The notes under the pieces are model-generated. The model saw only the letters and a list, made by a program, of their open reading frames with translations, did no database searches and was not told where the DNA came from. This document shows, piece after piece, positions 1 to 8,794 of a stretch of 64,000 bases of DNA. The position numbers and the translations under genes are program-made. The stretch covers positions 1 through 64,000 of the forward strand of contig CAMUZE010000002.1 of assembly GCA_947165135.1 (NCBI GenBank), written 5' to 3'. The DNA comes from an uncultured Clostridia bacterium (GTDB lineage: Bacteria; Bacillota_I; Bacilli_A; RF39; UBA660). Within the stretch, counting starts at the first letter, position 1, and the number at the start of each line of letters is the position of its first letter.

Positions 1-1804
1 AAATAACATTATCATAATCAAGTAATGCTTTTCTTCTATCAAAGTTAAATCCTTCAACTTTCTTTTGAGCAGACTCTATACTATTAGAAATAAATTTATT
101 TGATATTGCTTGATCTTCTTTAATACCTAAATTCATCATTACTGATTTCATTCTGTCAGAACCAAACTTCATCATCAAGTCATCTTCCATAGATACAAAG
201 AATCTTGTAGTACCTGGATCACCTTGACGACCAGCTCTACCACGAAGTTGGTTATCTATACGTCTTGAATCATGTCTTTCTGTACCTATTACAAAAAGTC
301 CACCAAGTTCACGTACGCCTTCTCCTAATTTAATATCAGTTCCACGTCCTGCCATGTTTGTTGCAATTGTAACAGCACCTTTTTTACCAGCGCCTTCAAT
401 AATATGTGCTTCACGTTCATGGTTTTTAGCATTCAATAGTTCATGTTTTATACCAGCTTTGGTTAATAATTGACTTACAAGTTCACTAGTTTCTACTGAA
501 GCAACACCAACTAATACTGGTCTTCCTGTTGCATGTATTTCTTTTACAACTCTTACTACTGCTCTAAATTTACCATTTAAAGATGAATATATTAAATCTA
601 CTTGATCATCACGAATAACTGGTTTATTTGTTGGTATACACACAACATAAGTATTATATATATTTTGAAATTCTTCTTCTTCTGTTTTAGCTGTACCTGT
701 CATACCAGATAATTTATTATACATTCTAAATAAATTTTGGAATGTAATTGTTGCTAAAGTTTTTGTTTCTTCATTAATAGTAACATTTTCTTTTGCTTCT
801 AATGCTTGATGAAGTCCTTCACTAAATTGACGTCCATGCATTAGTCTTCCTGTAAATGTATCTACTATAATAACTTTATCATTTTCAACCACATAATCTA
901 CGTCTTTCTTAAATGCATAATTAGCAGCTAATGCTTTATCCAAATTATGTACCATTACACTATTTTTAATATCAAACAAGTTATCTAAATGAAGAAGTTT
1001 TTCTGCATTGTGTACTCCTTCTTCAGTAAGTGTAACTTTTTTAGTTTTTTCATCTAATACATAATCATCTATTTTTAATGCTTTTGCTACTCTATCTGCT
1101 TCTTTATATACATTAGCAGTTTTGGCAACCCCACCAGATATAATTAATGGTGTTCTAGCTTCATCAATTAAAATTGAGTCAACTTCATCGATAATAGCAA
1201 AGTTTAATCCTCTTTGTGTTCTATTTTCTTTGTGAACAACCATATTATCTCTTAGATAATCAAATCCAAGTTCATTATTTGTTGTATATGTAATATCTGC
1301 ATTATACGCTTCTTGTTTTTCACGTGGTGATTTATCTCTAATATTTATTCCAACTGTTACTCCAAGCAAGTCATAGATAGGACCCATCCATTCAGCATTA
1401 CGAGTTGATAAATATTCATTAGTTGTTATAACATGGACACCTTTTCCCTCAAGAGCATTTAAATAAGCAGGAAGTACCGTTGTTAATGTTTTACCTTCAC
1501 CAGTTTTCATTTCAGCTATGTTGCCTCTATGAATAGCCACTCCACCTATTAATTGAACTCTAAATGGTTTTTCTCCTAATGCTCTAAAACATGCTTCTCT
1601 TGCAAGAGCAAAAGCTTCTACTAATATATCATCTAATGTTTCACCATTTTGTATTCTTTTTTTAAATTCTTCAGTTTTTATTTTAAAATCAGAATCTTTT
1701 ATTTTTTGCATTTCTTCATCTAAAACTTCAATCTGATCTACAATTTTATTAATTCTTTTTAATTCTTTTGTTTCATAATCAAATAAATTTTTAAATAAGC
1801 CCAT
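1..1804 (-). CDS. secA: SecA preprotein translocase ATPase (3' end cut by window)
   Basis: SecA drives post-translational export through SecYEG at the cytoplasmic membrane. The 601 residues present match the SecA N-terminal motor: Walker A MKTGEGKT at residues 99-106, the DEVDSIL motif near residue 205, and the long preprotein cross-linking and second nucleotide-binding regions after it. The C-terminal part lies beyond base 1. The ATG at 1804 follows the Shine-Dalgarno GGAG about 8 nt upstream and gives the usual MGLFKNLF-type start. The gene is downstream of hpf with a terminator between them, the common secA/hpf neighbourhood of Bacillota. Identification is secure. Confidence 0.97.
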   Translation of the reverse strand, partial: MGLFKNLFDYETKELKRINKIVDQIEVLDEEMQKIKDSDFKIKTEEFKKRIQNGETLDDILVEAFALAREACFRALGEKPFRVQLIGGVAIHRGNIAEMKTGEGKTLTTVLPAYLNALEGKGVHVITTNEYLSTRNAEWMGPIYDLLGVTVGINIRDKSPREKQEAYNADITYTTNNELGFDYLRDNMVVHKENRTQRGLNFAIIDEVDSILIDEARTPLIISGGVAKTANVYKEADRVAKALKIDDYVLDEKTKKVTLTEEGVHNAEKLLHLDNLFDIKNSVMVHNLDKALAANYAFKKDVDYVVENDKVIIVDTFTGRLMHGRQFSEGLHQALEAKENVTINEETKTLATITFQNLFRMYNKLSGMTGTAKTEEEEFQNIYNTYVVCIPTNKPVIRDDQVDLIYSSLNGKFRAVVRVVKEIHATGRPVLVGVASVETSELVSQLLTKAGIKHELLNAKNHEREAHIIEGAGKKGAVTIATNMAGRGTDIKLGEGVRELGGLFVIGTERHDSRRIDNQLRGRAGRQGDPGTTRFFVSMEDDLMMKFGSDRMKSVMMNLGIKEDQAISNKFISNSIESAQKKVEGFNFDRRKALLDYDNVI

Positions 1805-1843
1805 ATCATCATCTCCATACAAATTATTATAACAAAGAAAAAA

Positions 1844-1867
1844 AGAAAAGTGAATAATCACTTTTCT
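1844..1867 (-). terminator. Rho-independent terminator of hpf
   Basis: Ten-base-pair stem AGAAAAGTGA / TCACTTTTCT with a 4-nt loop. On the minus strand it is followed by a T-rich run, and it overlaps the hpf stop codon. Confidence 0.85.
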
Positions 1868-2396
1868 AATTGGCCTCTATAATTCCATAATCTCCATCAT
1901 TTCTTTTATAGACAACATTTATCTTGCCTGTATCGACATTTTTAAATACAAAGAATGTATGTCCTAAAAGTTCCATTTGAGTTATAGCCTCTTCTTCATC
2001 AATTGGTTTTAAGAAAACTTCTTTTCTTCTTACAATTGATTGTTCATCTTCTTCAAAATATTCTTCTATTTCTAAATCTGGAACACTAGCACCAGTTTTA
2101 TTCTTTTTTGTAGTTATTTTATCTTTATATCTTCTAAATTGTTTTTCGAGTTTATCAATAACTAAATCTATAGCGGCATATAAATCTTCATTAACTTCTT
2201 CAGCTCTTATATTATATTTTCCGCTCCAAATAGTTACTTCAACTTTTTGTTCTTTTCCTTTCGCAGATATTAAAGCTTTTGCCTCAACTTCATCATTATC
2301 ATCTAAGTATTTATTTACTTTAGATAATTTATTTTTGATGTAGTCATTAATAGCATCAGTAACTTCTAACTTGTTACCACGGATATTGTATTTCAT
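1866..2396 (-). CDS. hpf: Long-form ribosome hibernation promoting factor
   Basis: HPF binds the 30S decoding region and, in its long form, dimerises ribosomes into 100S particles in stationary phase. The 176 residues carry an N-terminal S30AE fold (about 1-95, beginning [16 protein letters not shown]), a charged linker (95-120), and the C-terminal dimerisation domain with [18 protein letters not shown] (about 135-155). The length is typical of the long form. The ATG has AGGAGG about 6 nt upstream. It sits directly upstream of secA. Confidence 0.95.
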   Translation of the reverse strand: MKYNIRGNKLEVTDAINDYIKNKLSKVNKYLDDNDEVEAKALISAKGKEQKVEVTIWSGKYNIRAEEVNEDLYAAIDLVIDKLEKQFRRYKDKITTKKNKTGASVPDLEIEEYFEEDEQSIVRRKEVFLKPIDEEEAITQMELLGHTFFVFKNVDTGKINVVYKRNDGDYGIIEAN

Positions 2397-2467
2397 ATCA
2401 TTCCTCCTAATATAAGAGTATCATAATTATATATTTTATTCCACAATTTCACAAAAATTTTACAAAA

Positions 2468-2489
2468 AAAATACACCAAAGTGTATTTT
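2468..2489 (-). terminator. Terminator of the cold-shock gene
   Basis: Stem AAAATACAC / GTGTATTTT with loop CAAA. On the minus strand it ends in a run of T, three bases after the csp stop. Confidence 0.85.
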
Positions 2490-2491
2490 TA

Positions 2492-2713
2492 TTATATGGT
2501 TGTCATAGCAACTTCTTTTACATTAATTGCTTGATTACCTTTAGCTGTTTCTATTAATGTAAATTCTACTATTTCGCCTTCTTTTAAAGTCTTATAGCCT
2601 TCTTGTTCAATTGAAGAATAATGAACAAAGATGTCTTCATCTACTAGTCCTTCATATTCGATAAATCCGTATCCTTTTTCATTATTAAACCATTTCACAC
2701 GACCTCTACTCAT
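2492..2713 (-). CDS. csp: Cold-shock protein (CspA family)
   Basis: A single cold-shock domain of 73 residues that binds single-stranded RNA/DNA as a chaperone. RNP1 is visible as KGYGFIEY (about 14-21) and RNP2 as DIFVHYSSI (about 28-36). The start [17 protein letters not shown] is the usual one. The 5' leader is long (the next gene begins 240 bp away), which is common for csp genes, but no specific thermosensor fold could be confirmed by eye. A Spo0A-box-like motif lies about 75 bp upstream, near a possible -35. Confidence 0.93.
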   Translation of the reverse strand: MSRGRVKWFNNEKGYGFIEYEGLVDEDIFVHYSSIEQEGYKTLKEGEIVEFTLIETAKGNQAINVKEVAMTTI

Positions 2714-2785
2714 ATAACACCGTCCCTTCTTAGTTTAATAATAATACTTCTATTTTTTGTGCACAATTAAAAGCATACCCAAAAA

Positions 2786-2793
2786 TTCGACAA
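2786..2793. promoter_or_regulatory. Putative Spo0A box between csp and agrB
   Basis: TTCGACAA, the reverse of TTGTCGAA, matches the 0A-box core TGTCGAA. It lies in the divergent intergenic region. The same 7-mer recurs in two other promoter regions of the window (43136 and 45179). In A+T-rich DNA the 7-mer has modest information, so this is suggestive only. Confidence 0.4.
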
Positions 2794-2803
2794 TATTCTT
2801 ACG

Positions 2804-2832
2804 TTTGTCATAAAATTAAATATTTTTGTCAT
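2804..2832 (+). promoter_or_regulatory. Putative AgrA (LytTR) direct repeat upstream of agrB
   Basis: Two copies of TTTGTCAT begin at 2804 and 2825, exactly 21 bp apart, i.e. two helical turns on one face. LytTR-family regulators such as AgrA bind paired 9-bp direct repeats with this spacing, just upstream of a weak -35. A possible -35 TTTACT follows at about 2840. The agrB start is 124 bp further on. Confidence 0.55.
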
Positions 2833-2956
2833 TAAGTGTTTACTTATTGTTTATTTAATTAGAAATATGTATTTTATACAAATAAAAACTACATTTAAAC
2901 AATTAACAAAAAATTAGTTAATAAATATTCTATTCTATTATAGAGAGGTATCAAGA

Positions 2957-3562
2957 ATGAAAGAGGTAATTGTTAAGGGAATAATGCAAAATATATCAAA
3001 AAATTACAACTATGATGAAATAAAACTTAAGGAAATACGATATGGTATAGAGACAATTTATTTAACAATCACTAAGCTAATTATATTAATTATCATTTCA
3101 TTATTGATCGGAACATTTAAAGAACTATTATTTTTTATATTATTTTACTCAATTATTAGATCAGTGGGATTTGGATTGCACGCCAAAAAAGCTTGGCATT
3201 GTTGGGTATTATCGCTTACTTTATTTACTCTTATACCATTCTTAATCAAAGTGTTAATAATTAAGAGAATAGTTATCAACATTATTTTTCTTATTTGTAG
3301 TATTTTATTTATATTATATGCTCCAGCTGATACAGAAAAAAGACCATTAATTCATAAAAATAAAAGAACAGCATTTAAAATTGGAACATTAATAATAACA
3401 TTGATATATTTTATACTTACTTTTTATATTAATAATGAAATGTGCAATTCGATAATCTTTGCAATAATTATGCAAAGTATAATGATATTACCTATTAGTT
3501 ATAAACTATTAGGCCTAAAGTATGATAACTATAAGAGTTATAAGAAAGGAGGTATAAAATGA
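2957..3562 (+). CDS. agrB: AgrB autoinducing-peptide processing protease
   Basis: AgrB is a polytopic membrane cysteine protease that cuts the AgrD C-terminal tail and forms the thiolactone ring. The 201 residues show about five to six hydrophobic segments and the catalytic pair His75 and Cys82 in GLHAKKAWHCW; the seven-residue spacing equals that of staphylococcal AgrB. The start follows GAGAGG about 8 nt upstream. The stop TGA overlaps the ATG of agrD (ATGA), indicating translational coupling. Likely autoregulated through the repeats at 2804. Confidence 0.93.
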   Translation: MKEVIVKGIMQNISKNYNYDEIKLKEIRYGIETIYLTITKLIILIIISLLIGTFKELLFFILFYSIIRSVGFGLHAKKAWHCWVLSLTLFTLIPFLIKVLIIKRIVINIIFLICSILFILYAPADTEKRPLIHKNKRTAFKIGTLIITLIYFILTFYINNEMCNSIIFAIIMQSIMILPISYKLLGLKYDNYKSYKKGGIK

Positions 3563-3675
3563 AACTATTTGCTAGCGTTACTGCTTTTTTAGGAGCATTA
3601 GTTGCTGCTACTGCTAGTGCTGGATGCTTAATATTCTTTATTGATGAACCTGAAATGCCAGAATCATTATTATAA
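3559..3675 (+). CDS. agrD: AgrD autoinducing-peptide precursor
   Basis: A 38-residue ORF (starts MKLFASVTAF, ends DEPEMPESLL) directly coupled to agrB, with AAGGAGG upstream. It has the AgrD layout: an amphipathic/hydrophobic leader rich in Ala, a core with a single Cys (SAGCLIFFI), and an acidic recognition tail DEPEMPESLL that resembles the staphylococcal DEPEVPKEL tail. The Cys would form the thiolactone. In staphylococcal and clostridial AgrD the conserved tail Pro is the eighth residue counting Cys as one; here it is the ninth, so the ring could be five residues (CLIFF) with an extra Ile, or six (CLIFFI). Confidence 0.9.
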   Translation: MKLFASVTAFLGALVAATASAGCLIFFIDEPEMPESLL

Positions 3676-3684
3676 TTAATTTAA

Positions 3685-3713
3685 AAATTTAGCTGAGTTT
3701 TTCAGCTAAATTT
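3685..3713. terminator. Bidirectional terminator between agrD and agrC
   Basis: Perfect 12-bp inverted repeat AAATTTAGCTGA / TCAGCTAAATTT with a 5-nt loop, flanked by A and T tracts on both sides. It serves the convergent agrBD and agrAC transcripts. Confidence 0.92.
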
Positions 3714-4996
3714 TTTATACATAATTTTGTAATAAAAATATCTTTGTCTATCTTTTGTTCTAAAGATAATTTTTTATTGCTATTAATCATTTTCTTAACA
3801 ATATACAAACCCAAACCTCTATTTTTACCTTTTGTGGAATAATTCTTATTAGATATTTTTTCTATATACACAGTGTTATTAAAAGAGTTTTCTATATCAA
3901 TAATAATATCATTATTTTCTTCATAAACATCAAATAATAATTGCTTCTTTTTACTTGATAATGTTGCTTCTATGGCATTGTCAAATACTATTCCAACTAT
4001 TTTGCAAATCATTGTATATGTTTTATTATCTATCTTTTCTAAATTATTAGATAATTGCTTTGAAATATTTATATTTACTTTTACATTCTTTTTATTAATT
4101 TCATTTAATTTAAAATATATTATTCCTTTAAGACCAGATGGAAGTTTATATATATTTCTAATACCAACTTTTTTAGAATTATATAATTTTATTAATTCAT
4201 CTAATGTATTATTAAATTCTTCGCTGTTTTTATTCTTATAACTTTTTAAAATTAATAAATTATTTAACATTTCATGTCTATTAATCCTATCTTCATCTAT
4301 TCTTTTTTCATAATCATTCATAAAATCTAATAATATTTTTGTTTTCTCTATTTCCTTTAATATTTTTCTTTTATTATTTAAAACGAGTAAAAATAGGAAA
4401 ATAAATATTAGAAGTACAATTATACTGCCTATATAAGCAGTGTAGGATATATTTTTAACATTTCTAAACTCTATTATTACGGTTATTACAAATAAAGAAA
4501 AAATAGCTAGTATCATAACAAATGATTTTTTAAATATATTCAAAATGCTCTTCGCAAGTTTTTGAATATATTTACTACTCGTAATTATACATGTAGGAAG
4601 TGTCATCAACATAGATAACAGAATCTTATACTTAACATTGTGATCTATTACTTGTAGATTTATCAAATCAAAATTAATAACAATAATTGATAATAGTATT
4701 TCTGTTATACAAACCATAATATAGCAGAAACTACCATATATAAATGTATCTAATATATTTTTTCTAAATATAACATATTCTGCAGTAATAATAATTGCGA
4801 AACTAATAAAAGCTCTTAGTGTACTTTGAACATTGTATGTATTCAAAGTAACAATAATTCCACTAAAAATTAATACTAAAATATTTTTAAAGCTTATCTT
4901 GATTTTTTCATTTATAAGTTTTGAAAAGGAATAATTTTGAAATAACACTAACAATGAAGAAGCAAAACTTAATAATGTCCAATCAATCAACTTCAT
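3689..4996 (-). CDS. agrC: AgrC-like sensor histidine kinase
   Basis: Membrane receptor kinase for the AgrD peptide. 435 residues: six or seven hydrophobic segments within 1-207, then a dimerisation segment with the phospho-accepting His241 in NRHEMLNNL, and a GHKL ATPase domain (N box FDNAIEA around Asn340, G box GKNRGLGLYIVKK at 390-402). This is the HPK10 family architecture. It overlaps the downstream end of agrA by 14 bp, so the two are translated together. Unlike the staphylococcal BDCA order, the sensor-regulator pair is on the opposite strand to agrBD. Confidence 0.92.
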   Translation of the reverse strand: MKLIDWTLLSFASSLLVLFQNYSFSKLINEKIKISFKNILVLIFSGIIVTLNTYNVQSTLRAFISFAIIITAEYVIFRKNILDTFIYGSFCYIMVCITEILLSIIVINFDLINLQVIDHNVKYKILLSMLMTLPTCIITSSKYIQKLAKSILNIFKKSFVMILAIFSLFVITVIIEFRNVKNISYTAYIGSIIVLLIFIFLFLLVLNNKRKILKEIEKTKILLDFMNDYEKRIDEDRINRHEMLNNLLILKSYKNKNSEEFNNTLDELIKLYNSKKVGIRNIYKLPSGLKGIIYFKLNEINKKNVKVNINISKQLSNNLEKIDNKTYTMICKIVGIVFDNAIEATLSSKKKQLLFDVYEENNDIIIDIENSFNNTVYIEKISNKNYSTKGKNRGLGLYIVKKMINSNKKLSLEQKIDKDIFITKLCIKNLAEKLS

Positions 4997-5699
4997 ATTT
5001 TTCTATCTCCTTTTTATGACTTCTAGTTACCAAATAGTCTTTAGTACTATCATTAAAATATACTAGCATTTCATTCCAGTCAATTTCTTTAACACTTTTC
5101 ATATTTAATATTGTTCCTTTAGCAGAGATAACAAAATAATCCGGTAATAAATTCTTAATCTCATTAATAGTTATATTTTGGTAATACATTTTATCTGTAG
5201 TAACTATTTTTGTACGTCTAGCATCTCTTTGAATATATTTAATACTATTCAAATTAATGTTATAGGCAATATTTTTATATGTATATCTATATACTTTCTC
5301 TTTATTTAACATTCTTAAACATATTTCTATATCTTCCGATAATGGTTTTTCTATTGAATTAATTTTAGGAATAAAATCTAATATCTGTAATCTTTGTTTA
5401 TATACTTCATAATACAATGATTCATGAGCAGTAATAATAATGATTGGACTATTCCAATCATTTGTCTTATTCCTAATTGTTCTTGCGATATCAATTCCAT
5501 CACCACTAGGAAGTTCTAAATCTAAAATATAGATTGATAAATGATCTTTACTATCAATATATTGTATTAACTTTTTATCAAAATCTGAGTATTCATTTAT
5601 TTTAAAGTTAATTTGATTAGACATCATATTACTCATGATTACATCACATATTTTCTTTCTATGTTGCTTATTGTCATCTACTACTACAAAATTTATCAT
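4983..5699 (-). CDS. agrA: AgrA-like LytTR response regulator
   Basis: Receiver plus LytTR DNA-binding regulator of 238 residues. The receiver has the acidic pair VVVDDN near residue 7 and the phosphorylated Asp60 in YILDLELPSGDG. The LytTR domain (about 140-238) includes YIQRDARRTKIVTTDK and the C-terminal VTRSHKKEIEKYE. A GTG three codons upstream is possible, but AGGTGA lies 5 nt before the ATG at 5699, which I prefer. It is the promoter-proximal gene of agrAC, and the 21-bp repeats upstream of agrB are its probable target. Confidence 0.92.
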   Translation of the reverse strand: MINFVVVDDNKQHRKKICDVIMSNMMSNQINFKINEYSDFDKKLIQYIDSKDHLSIYILDLELPSGDGIDIARTIRNKTNDWNSPIIIITAHESLYYEVYKQRLQILDFIPKINSIEKPLSEDIEICLRMLNKEKVYRYTYKNIAYNINLNSIKYIQRDARRTKIVTTDKMYYQNITINEIKNLLPDYFVISAKGTILNMKSVKEIDWNEMLVYFNDSTKDYLVTRSHKKEIEKYEVD

Positions 5700-5766
5700 T
5701 TTTTTCACCTAGATAATTATAATATAAGAGTATTTCTTTTTCAACAACATAAATTTTATAAATAAA

Positions 5767-5790
5767 AATAAAACCATTAAAGGTTTTATT
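5767..5790 (-). terminator. Terminator of spoIIQ
   Basis: Stem AATAAAACC / GGTTTTATT with a 6-nt loop and a T-rich tail on the minus strand. It overlaps the spoIIQ stop codon. Confidence 0.75.
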
Positions 5791-6424
5791 GAAACTCACT
5801 TACTGATAAAGTATATATGTTTTCAGGATCAATTGCATTGTCTTTATAGTACACTTCAAAATGTAACATTTGATTATCATTATTATCAATTGTTGATTTT
5901 TTACTTGAAGCTATTATTTCACCTTGAGATGCATAGTATCCAACAGTAACTAATACATCGGTAATATTACTATAAACAGTTTTCAAATTATCATTGTGTT
6001 TAATAGTTAATATTTTACCATATATTTCACTATCCTCAATTGAAATAACTTCACCAGCTAAGACTGAAACAACATCGAATTTATCTTTACATACATAATC
6101 AACACCATTATTTTGCATGTAAGTATCACCATATAATATTAAAGATTCTTCTTGTTTTTTTTCATCAGATTCAAAATCATAAAAATATCTACCAACTGTA
6201 ACATTGTCAGTCAAATAAGGTTTAATAATTGATTCATATGTTGGTTCCTGTTTGACAACTGGCATTACATTTCCTTCAAATACATTATCAAGTGTATATT
6301 GATGAATAGGTGATTCATTCAAGAATGTTTGTATTCCAGATAAAACTAATACTACGCTAATAATCATAACTGATATTATACCTAAATACATTGTAGGTAA
6401 TAACACTTTAGAAATTTTTCCCAT
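5786..6424 (-). CDS. spoIIQ: SpoIIQ-like engulfment protein (degenerate M23 domain)
   Basis: SpoIIQ sits in the forespore membrane and pairs with SpoIIIAH across the intermembrane space during engulfment. The 212 residues have one N-terminal membrane helix (about 10-32) and a C-terminal LytM/M23 fold (about 100-205). The zinc motifs are degraded: the first His-x-G-x-D is NNGVD, and HLHFE is MLHFE, so both catalytic-site histidines that can be placed are missing. This matches the inactive Bacillus form rather than the active clostridial one. Adjacency to spoIID, as in Bacillus, supports the assignment. Gap to spoIID is 37 bp. Confidence 0.85.
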   Translation of the reverse strand: MGKISKVLLPTMYLGIISVMIISVVLVLSGIQTFLNESPIHQYTLDNVFEGNVMPVVKQEPTYESIIKPYLTDNVTVGRYFYDFESDEKKQEESLILYGDTYMQNNGVDYVCKDKFDVVSVLAGEVISIEDSEIYGKILTIKHNDNLKTVYSNITDVLVTVGYYASQGEIIASSKKSTIDNNDNQMLHFEVYYKDNAIDPENIYTLSVSEFQ

Positions 6425-6461
6425 TTTTCACTCTCCTAAATATAGAGTGAACATTTTTTAT

Positions 6462-7358
6462 TTAATTATGCATTATTTTTACACCAGTATAATAATATTT
6501 CAAAATATCCTCATAGTTATATCCTGCATCTGCCATTGCATTGGCGCCATATTGACTCATACCCACACCATGTCCATATCCTTTTGTTGTTATATATACC
6601 TTTTGATTATCATATTTTATTTCAAAATCAGTTGACCTAAGTCCTAATTTAGTTCTGAAAGTAGTTCCCCTAAATGATTTTTTATTAACTTTTATAGTTT
6701 TAACTCTACCCGTATTATATCTTTCAATTGAAATATTATTTATTTTATCATCTTTAATATTTAATTTACTAAAAAAATCTTTTAATTTTATTTCTTTTGT
6801 ACTTTCTTTGTATGAATATTTACTATCGAAAGAAGAATCTACACTTACTAAATAATCTAACTTCTGTGAAAAAACATTCTCTACATTTTCAGTATATCCG
6901 TTAGAAATAGAGAAATAAAAAGCTATTATAACATCCCCATTGTATGTTAAATATTCCCCTTCAGTAGAATAAACATCTTTTTTTATCTTATTATAATATT
7001 TATTATAATTATTTTTCCATTTATTTTTCATTTCATCGATTGTGATATAACATTGATCCTTTGTTGTAGCAGTAAGATCATATTTATTATTTTTCTTCAT
7101 TTTATATAATGCATATGTTCTAGCGGCAACAGACATAGCTTTTAAGGCCTCATCTTTAAATGAAGCAGGCATTTCGCATGCCACTACTCCAATTACATAG
7201 TTTTCTAAATCAACATTAACTATTTCATCATTTTTTAAAACATTTACTGCTAAGGTATTTGACTTAACTACATTTTCCTCATTTGAGTTTTTTTCTTGTT
7301 TATAACTTGTTATTAGTAAAATTAATACAATAAAAAATACTATGATTCTTATTTTCAT
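6462..7358 (-). CDS. spoIID: Stage II sporulation protein D (lytic transglycosylase)
   Basis: SpoIID trims peptidoglycan glycan strands during engulfment with SpoIIM/SpoIIP. The 298 residues carry an N-terminal membrane anchor (about 4-18), the catalytic-Glu segment YVIGVVACEMPASF and the following EALKAMSVAARTYA, and the C-terminal signature GYGHGVGMSQYGANAMA. These are the SpoIID/LytB hallmarks. It is immediately upstream of spoIIQ on the same strand. Expression by sigma-E would be expected, but I could not identify a convincing promoter by eye. Confidence 0.93.
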   Translation of the reverse strand: MKIRIIVFFIVLILLITSYKQEKNSNEENVVKSNTLAVNVLKNDEIVNVDLENYVIGVVACEMPASFKDEALKAMSVAARTYALYKMKKNNKYDLTATTKDQCYITIDEMKNKWKNNYNKYYNKIKKDVYSTEGEYLTYNGDVIIAFYFSISNGYTENVENVFSQKLDYLVSVDSSFDSKYSYKESTKEIKLKDFFSKLNIKDDKINNISIERYNTGRVKTIKVNKKSFRGTTFRTKLGLRSTDFEIKYDNQKVYITTKGYGHGVGMSQYGANAMADAGYNYEDILKYYYTGVKIMHN

Positions 7359-7375
7359 AGTATATTTTATTCATA

Positions 7376-7768
7376 TTAAGAATTCAATATTCTTTCTTTT
7401 TCTTTTTCGTATTCTTCTTTTGTTAATACTTTATCATCATATAATTTTTTAATTCGTTCAAGTTCCGTATATTTATTATTTTGTTTATATGATTTAACAT
7501 AACTAGTATTATTTGCTTCATATAATAAATATGCAATTAATGCAATTACACCACTAATTTGATTAATAAACAAGAATACAATTGTCCAAATTAGAATATT
7601 ATCTTTATTTTTTTCTATTTCTTCATCACTCATTTTAGAGTAGTCATTAAATTTAACTCCTCCGATTATAAGAGGTATACCTACTATTAATCCAATTATA
7701 GTTAAAGAGCAAATAACTCCTATAATAATTGAAATAATACCAGCAACTTTTAACAATGTTCTATTCAT
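7376..7768 (-). CDS. Small membrane protein with C-terminal SHOCT domain
   Basis: 130 residues. Two hydrophobic hairpins (about 8-36 and 58-82) precede a basic linker and a C-terminal SHOCT motif, LERIKKLYDDKVLTKEEYEKEKERIL. SHOCT is a short helical module of unknown function found at protein ends, often in membrane or envelope proteins. The start overlaps the end of rpiB by 8 bp, so the two are co-transcribed. No specific role can be assigned. Confidence 0.75.
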   Translation of the reverse strand: MNRTLLKVAGIISIIIGVICSLTIIGLIVGIPLIIGGVKFNDYSKMSDEEIEKNKDNILIWTIVFLFINQISGVIALIAYLLYEANNTSYVKSYKQNNKYTELERIKKLYDDKVLTKEEYEKEKERILNS

Positions 7769-8201
7769 TTATTTCCTCCAATTTATTAATTTTATTGACT
7801 CTTCTTATATGTCTTTCCTCATTAGAATATTCTGTATTTAAAAATGCAGCAACAATTTCTTCAACATTTTCTGTATTTTCTGAAAGTGCAATTACATTTG
7901 CCATATTATGTTCTTTTGTTAAAGCGGCTTCTTTTGCATTTACTACCCTTCCACACCTAATTCCTTTTATTTTATTAGCCGCGATTGACATACCTATTCC
8001 TGTACCACAAATTAAAATTCCATAGTCTGCTTCATGATTATTAATTGCTTTGCATAACTTTTCGGCATAATCTACATAATCTACGCTATCTTCAGTATCG
8101 GTCCCATAATTTATACACGAATATCCGTTATTATGTAGATATTTTTGTATTTTTTCTTTTAATTTTACACCTCTATGGTCATTTGCAATTCCTATTATCA
8201 T
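7761..8201 (-). CDS. rpiB: Ribose-5-phosphate isomerase B
   Basis: Interconverts ribose 5-phosphate and ribulose 5-phosphate (or an allose/galactose 6-phosphate in related enzymes). The 146 residues start with the LacAB/RpiB signature MIIGIANDHRGVKLK and carry the active-site segment ICGTGIGMSIAANK, whose Cys is the catalytic base, then GIRCGRVVNAKEA and EHNMANVIAL. Full length for the family. It lies between an RDD protein and a SHOCT protein, with a 2-bp gap and an 8-bp overlap. Confidence 0.94.
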   Translation of the reverse strand: MIIGIANDHRGVKLKEKIQKYLHNNGYSCINYGTDTEDSVDYVDYAEKLCKAINNHEADYGILICGTGIGMSIAANKIKGIRCGRVVNAKEAALTKEHNMANVIALSENTENVEEIVAAFLNTEYSNEERHIRRVNKINKLEEINE

Positions 8202-8203
8202 AC

Positions 8204-8785
8204 TTATTCTCCTATTACGTTTGTATGAGCTAAAATATTATGAATACCTTTTCCATCTTTTCTAATTATCATACAACCAAATGATCCAAACAATAATCCC
8301 ATGTCAATTATTTGTACAACTTCACTGATATTTAGATATGTGGCTTTAGATAAACATAATAGTGTTATTACAGATATTGTTGTTGTAAGTAAACTATTAA
8401 TTATTATTGAATGAATTAATACTTGATATAATTTTGGTCTTTCATTATTGTCATCAACCATTCTAATTTTTAACATTTTTTTACCAAGTGTTTGACCTTT
8501 ATTTAGATATTGAAAACCTACAAAGTATATAGCACCTACTACTAAATTAATTATAGTAATATTAACACCTAATTTTGTCATTGCATATGAATTATCAATT
8601 ATTTCATCTGATGCACTATCATTCAAACTAGTTTTAACTGATTCAATATACTTATTATATTCTTCCATATACTTATCATAATTTGGATTTAAAATTGGCA
8701 CTCTAGCAAATAATGAAGCAATTAATGCAACTATTACGTAATCAACTATATATGCACAAAATCTTTTTCCTGTAACTTTTTTCAT
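8204..8785 (-). CDS. RDD family membrane protein
   Basis: 193 residues. The RDD signature is seen as KRFCAYIVDYVIVALIAS (7-24), where the usual Arg-Asp-Asp appears as Arg/Val-Asp, followed by transmembrane segments at about 75-92, 122-145 and 152-170 and the segment KGQTLGKKMLKIRMVDD. RDD proteins are small membrane proteins, some proposed to transport ions or solutes; the role here is unknown. Part of the rpiB cluster (2-bp gap). Confidence 0.8.
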   Translation of the reverse strand: MKKVTGKRFCAYIVDYVIVALIASLFARVPILNPNYDKYMEEYNKYIESVKTSLNDSASDEIIDNSYAMTKLGVNITIINLVVGAIYFVGFQYLNKGQTLGKKMLKIRMVDDNNERPKLYQVLIHSIIINSLLTTTISVITLLCLSKATYLNISEVVQIIDMGLLFGSFGCMIIRKDGKGIHNILAHTNVIGE

Positions 8786-8794
8786 ATTTCACTC

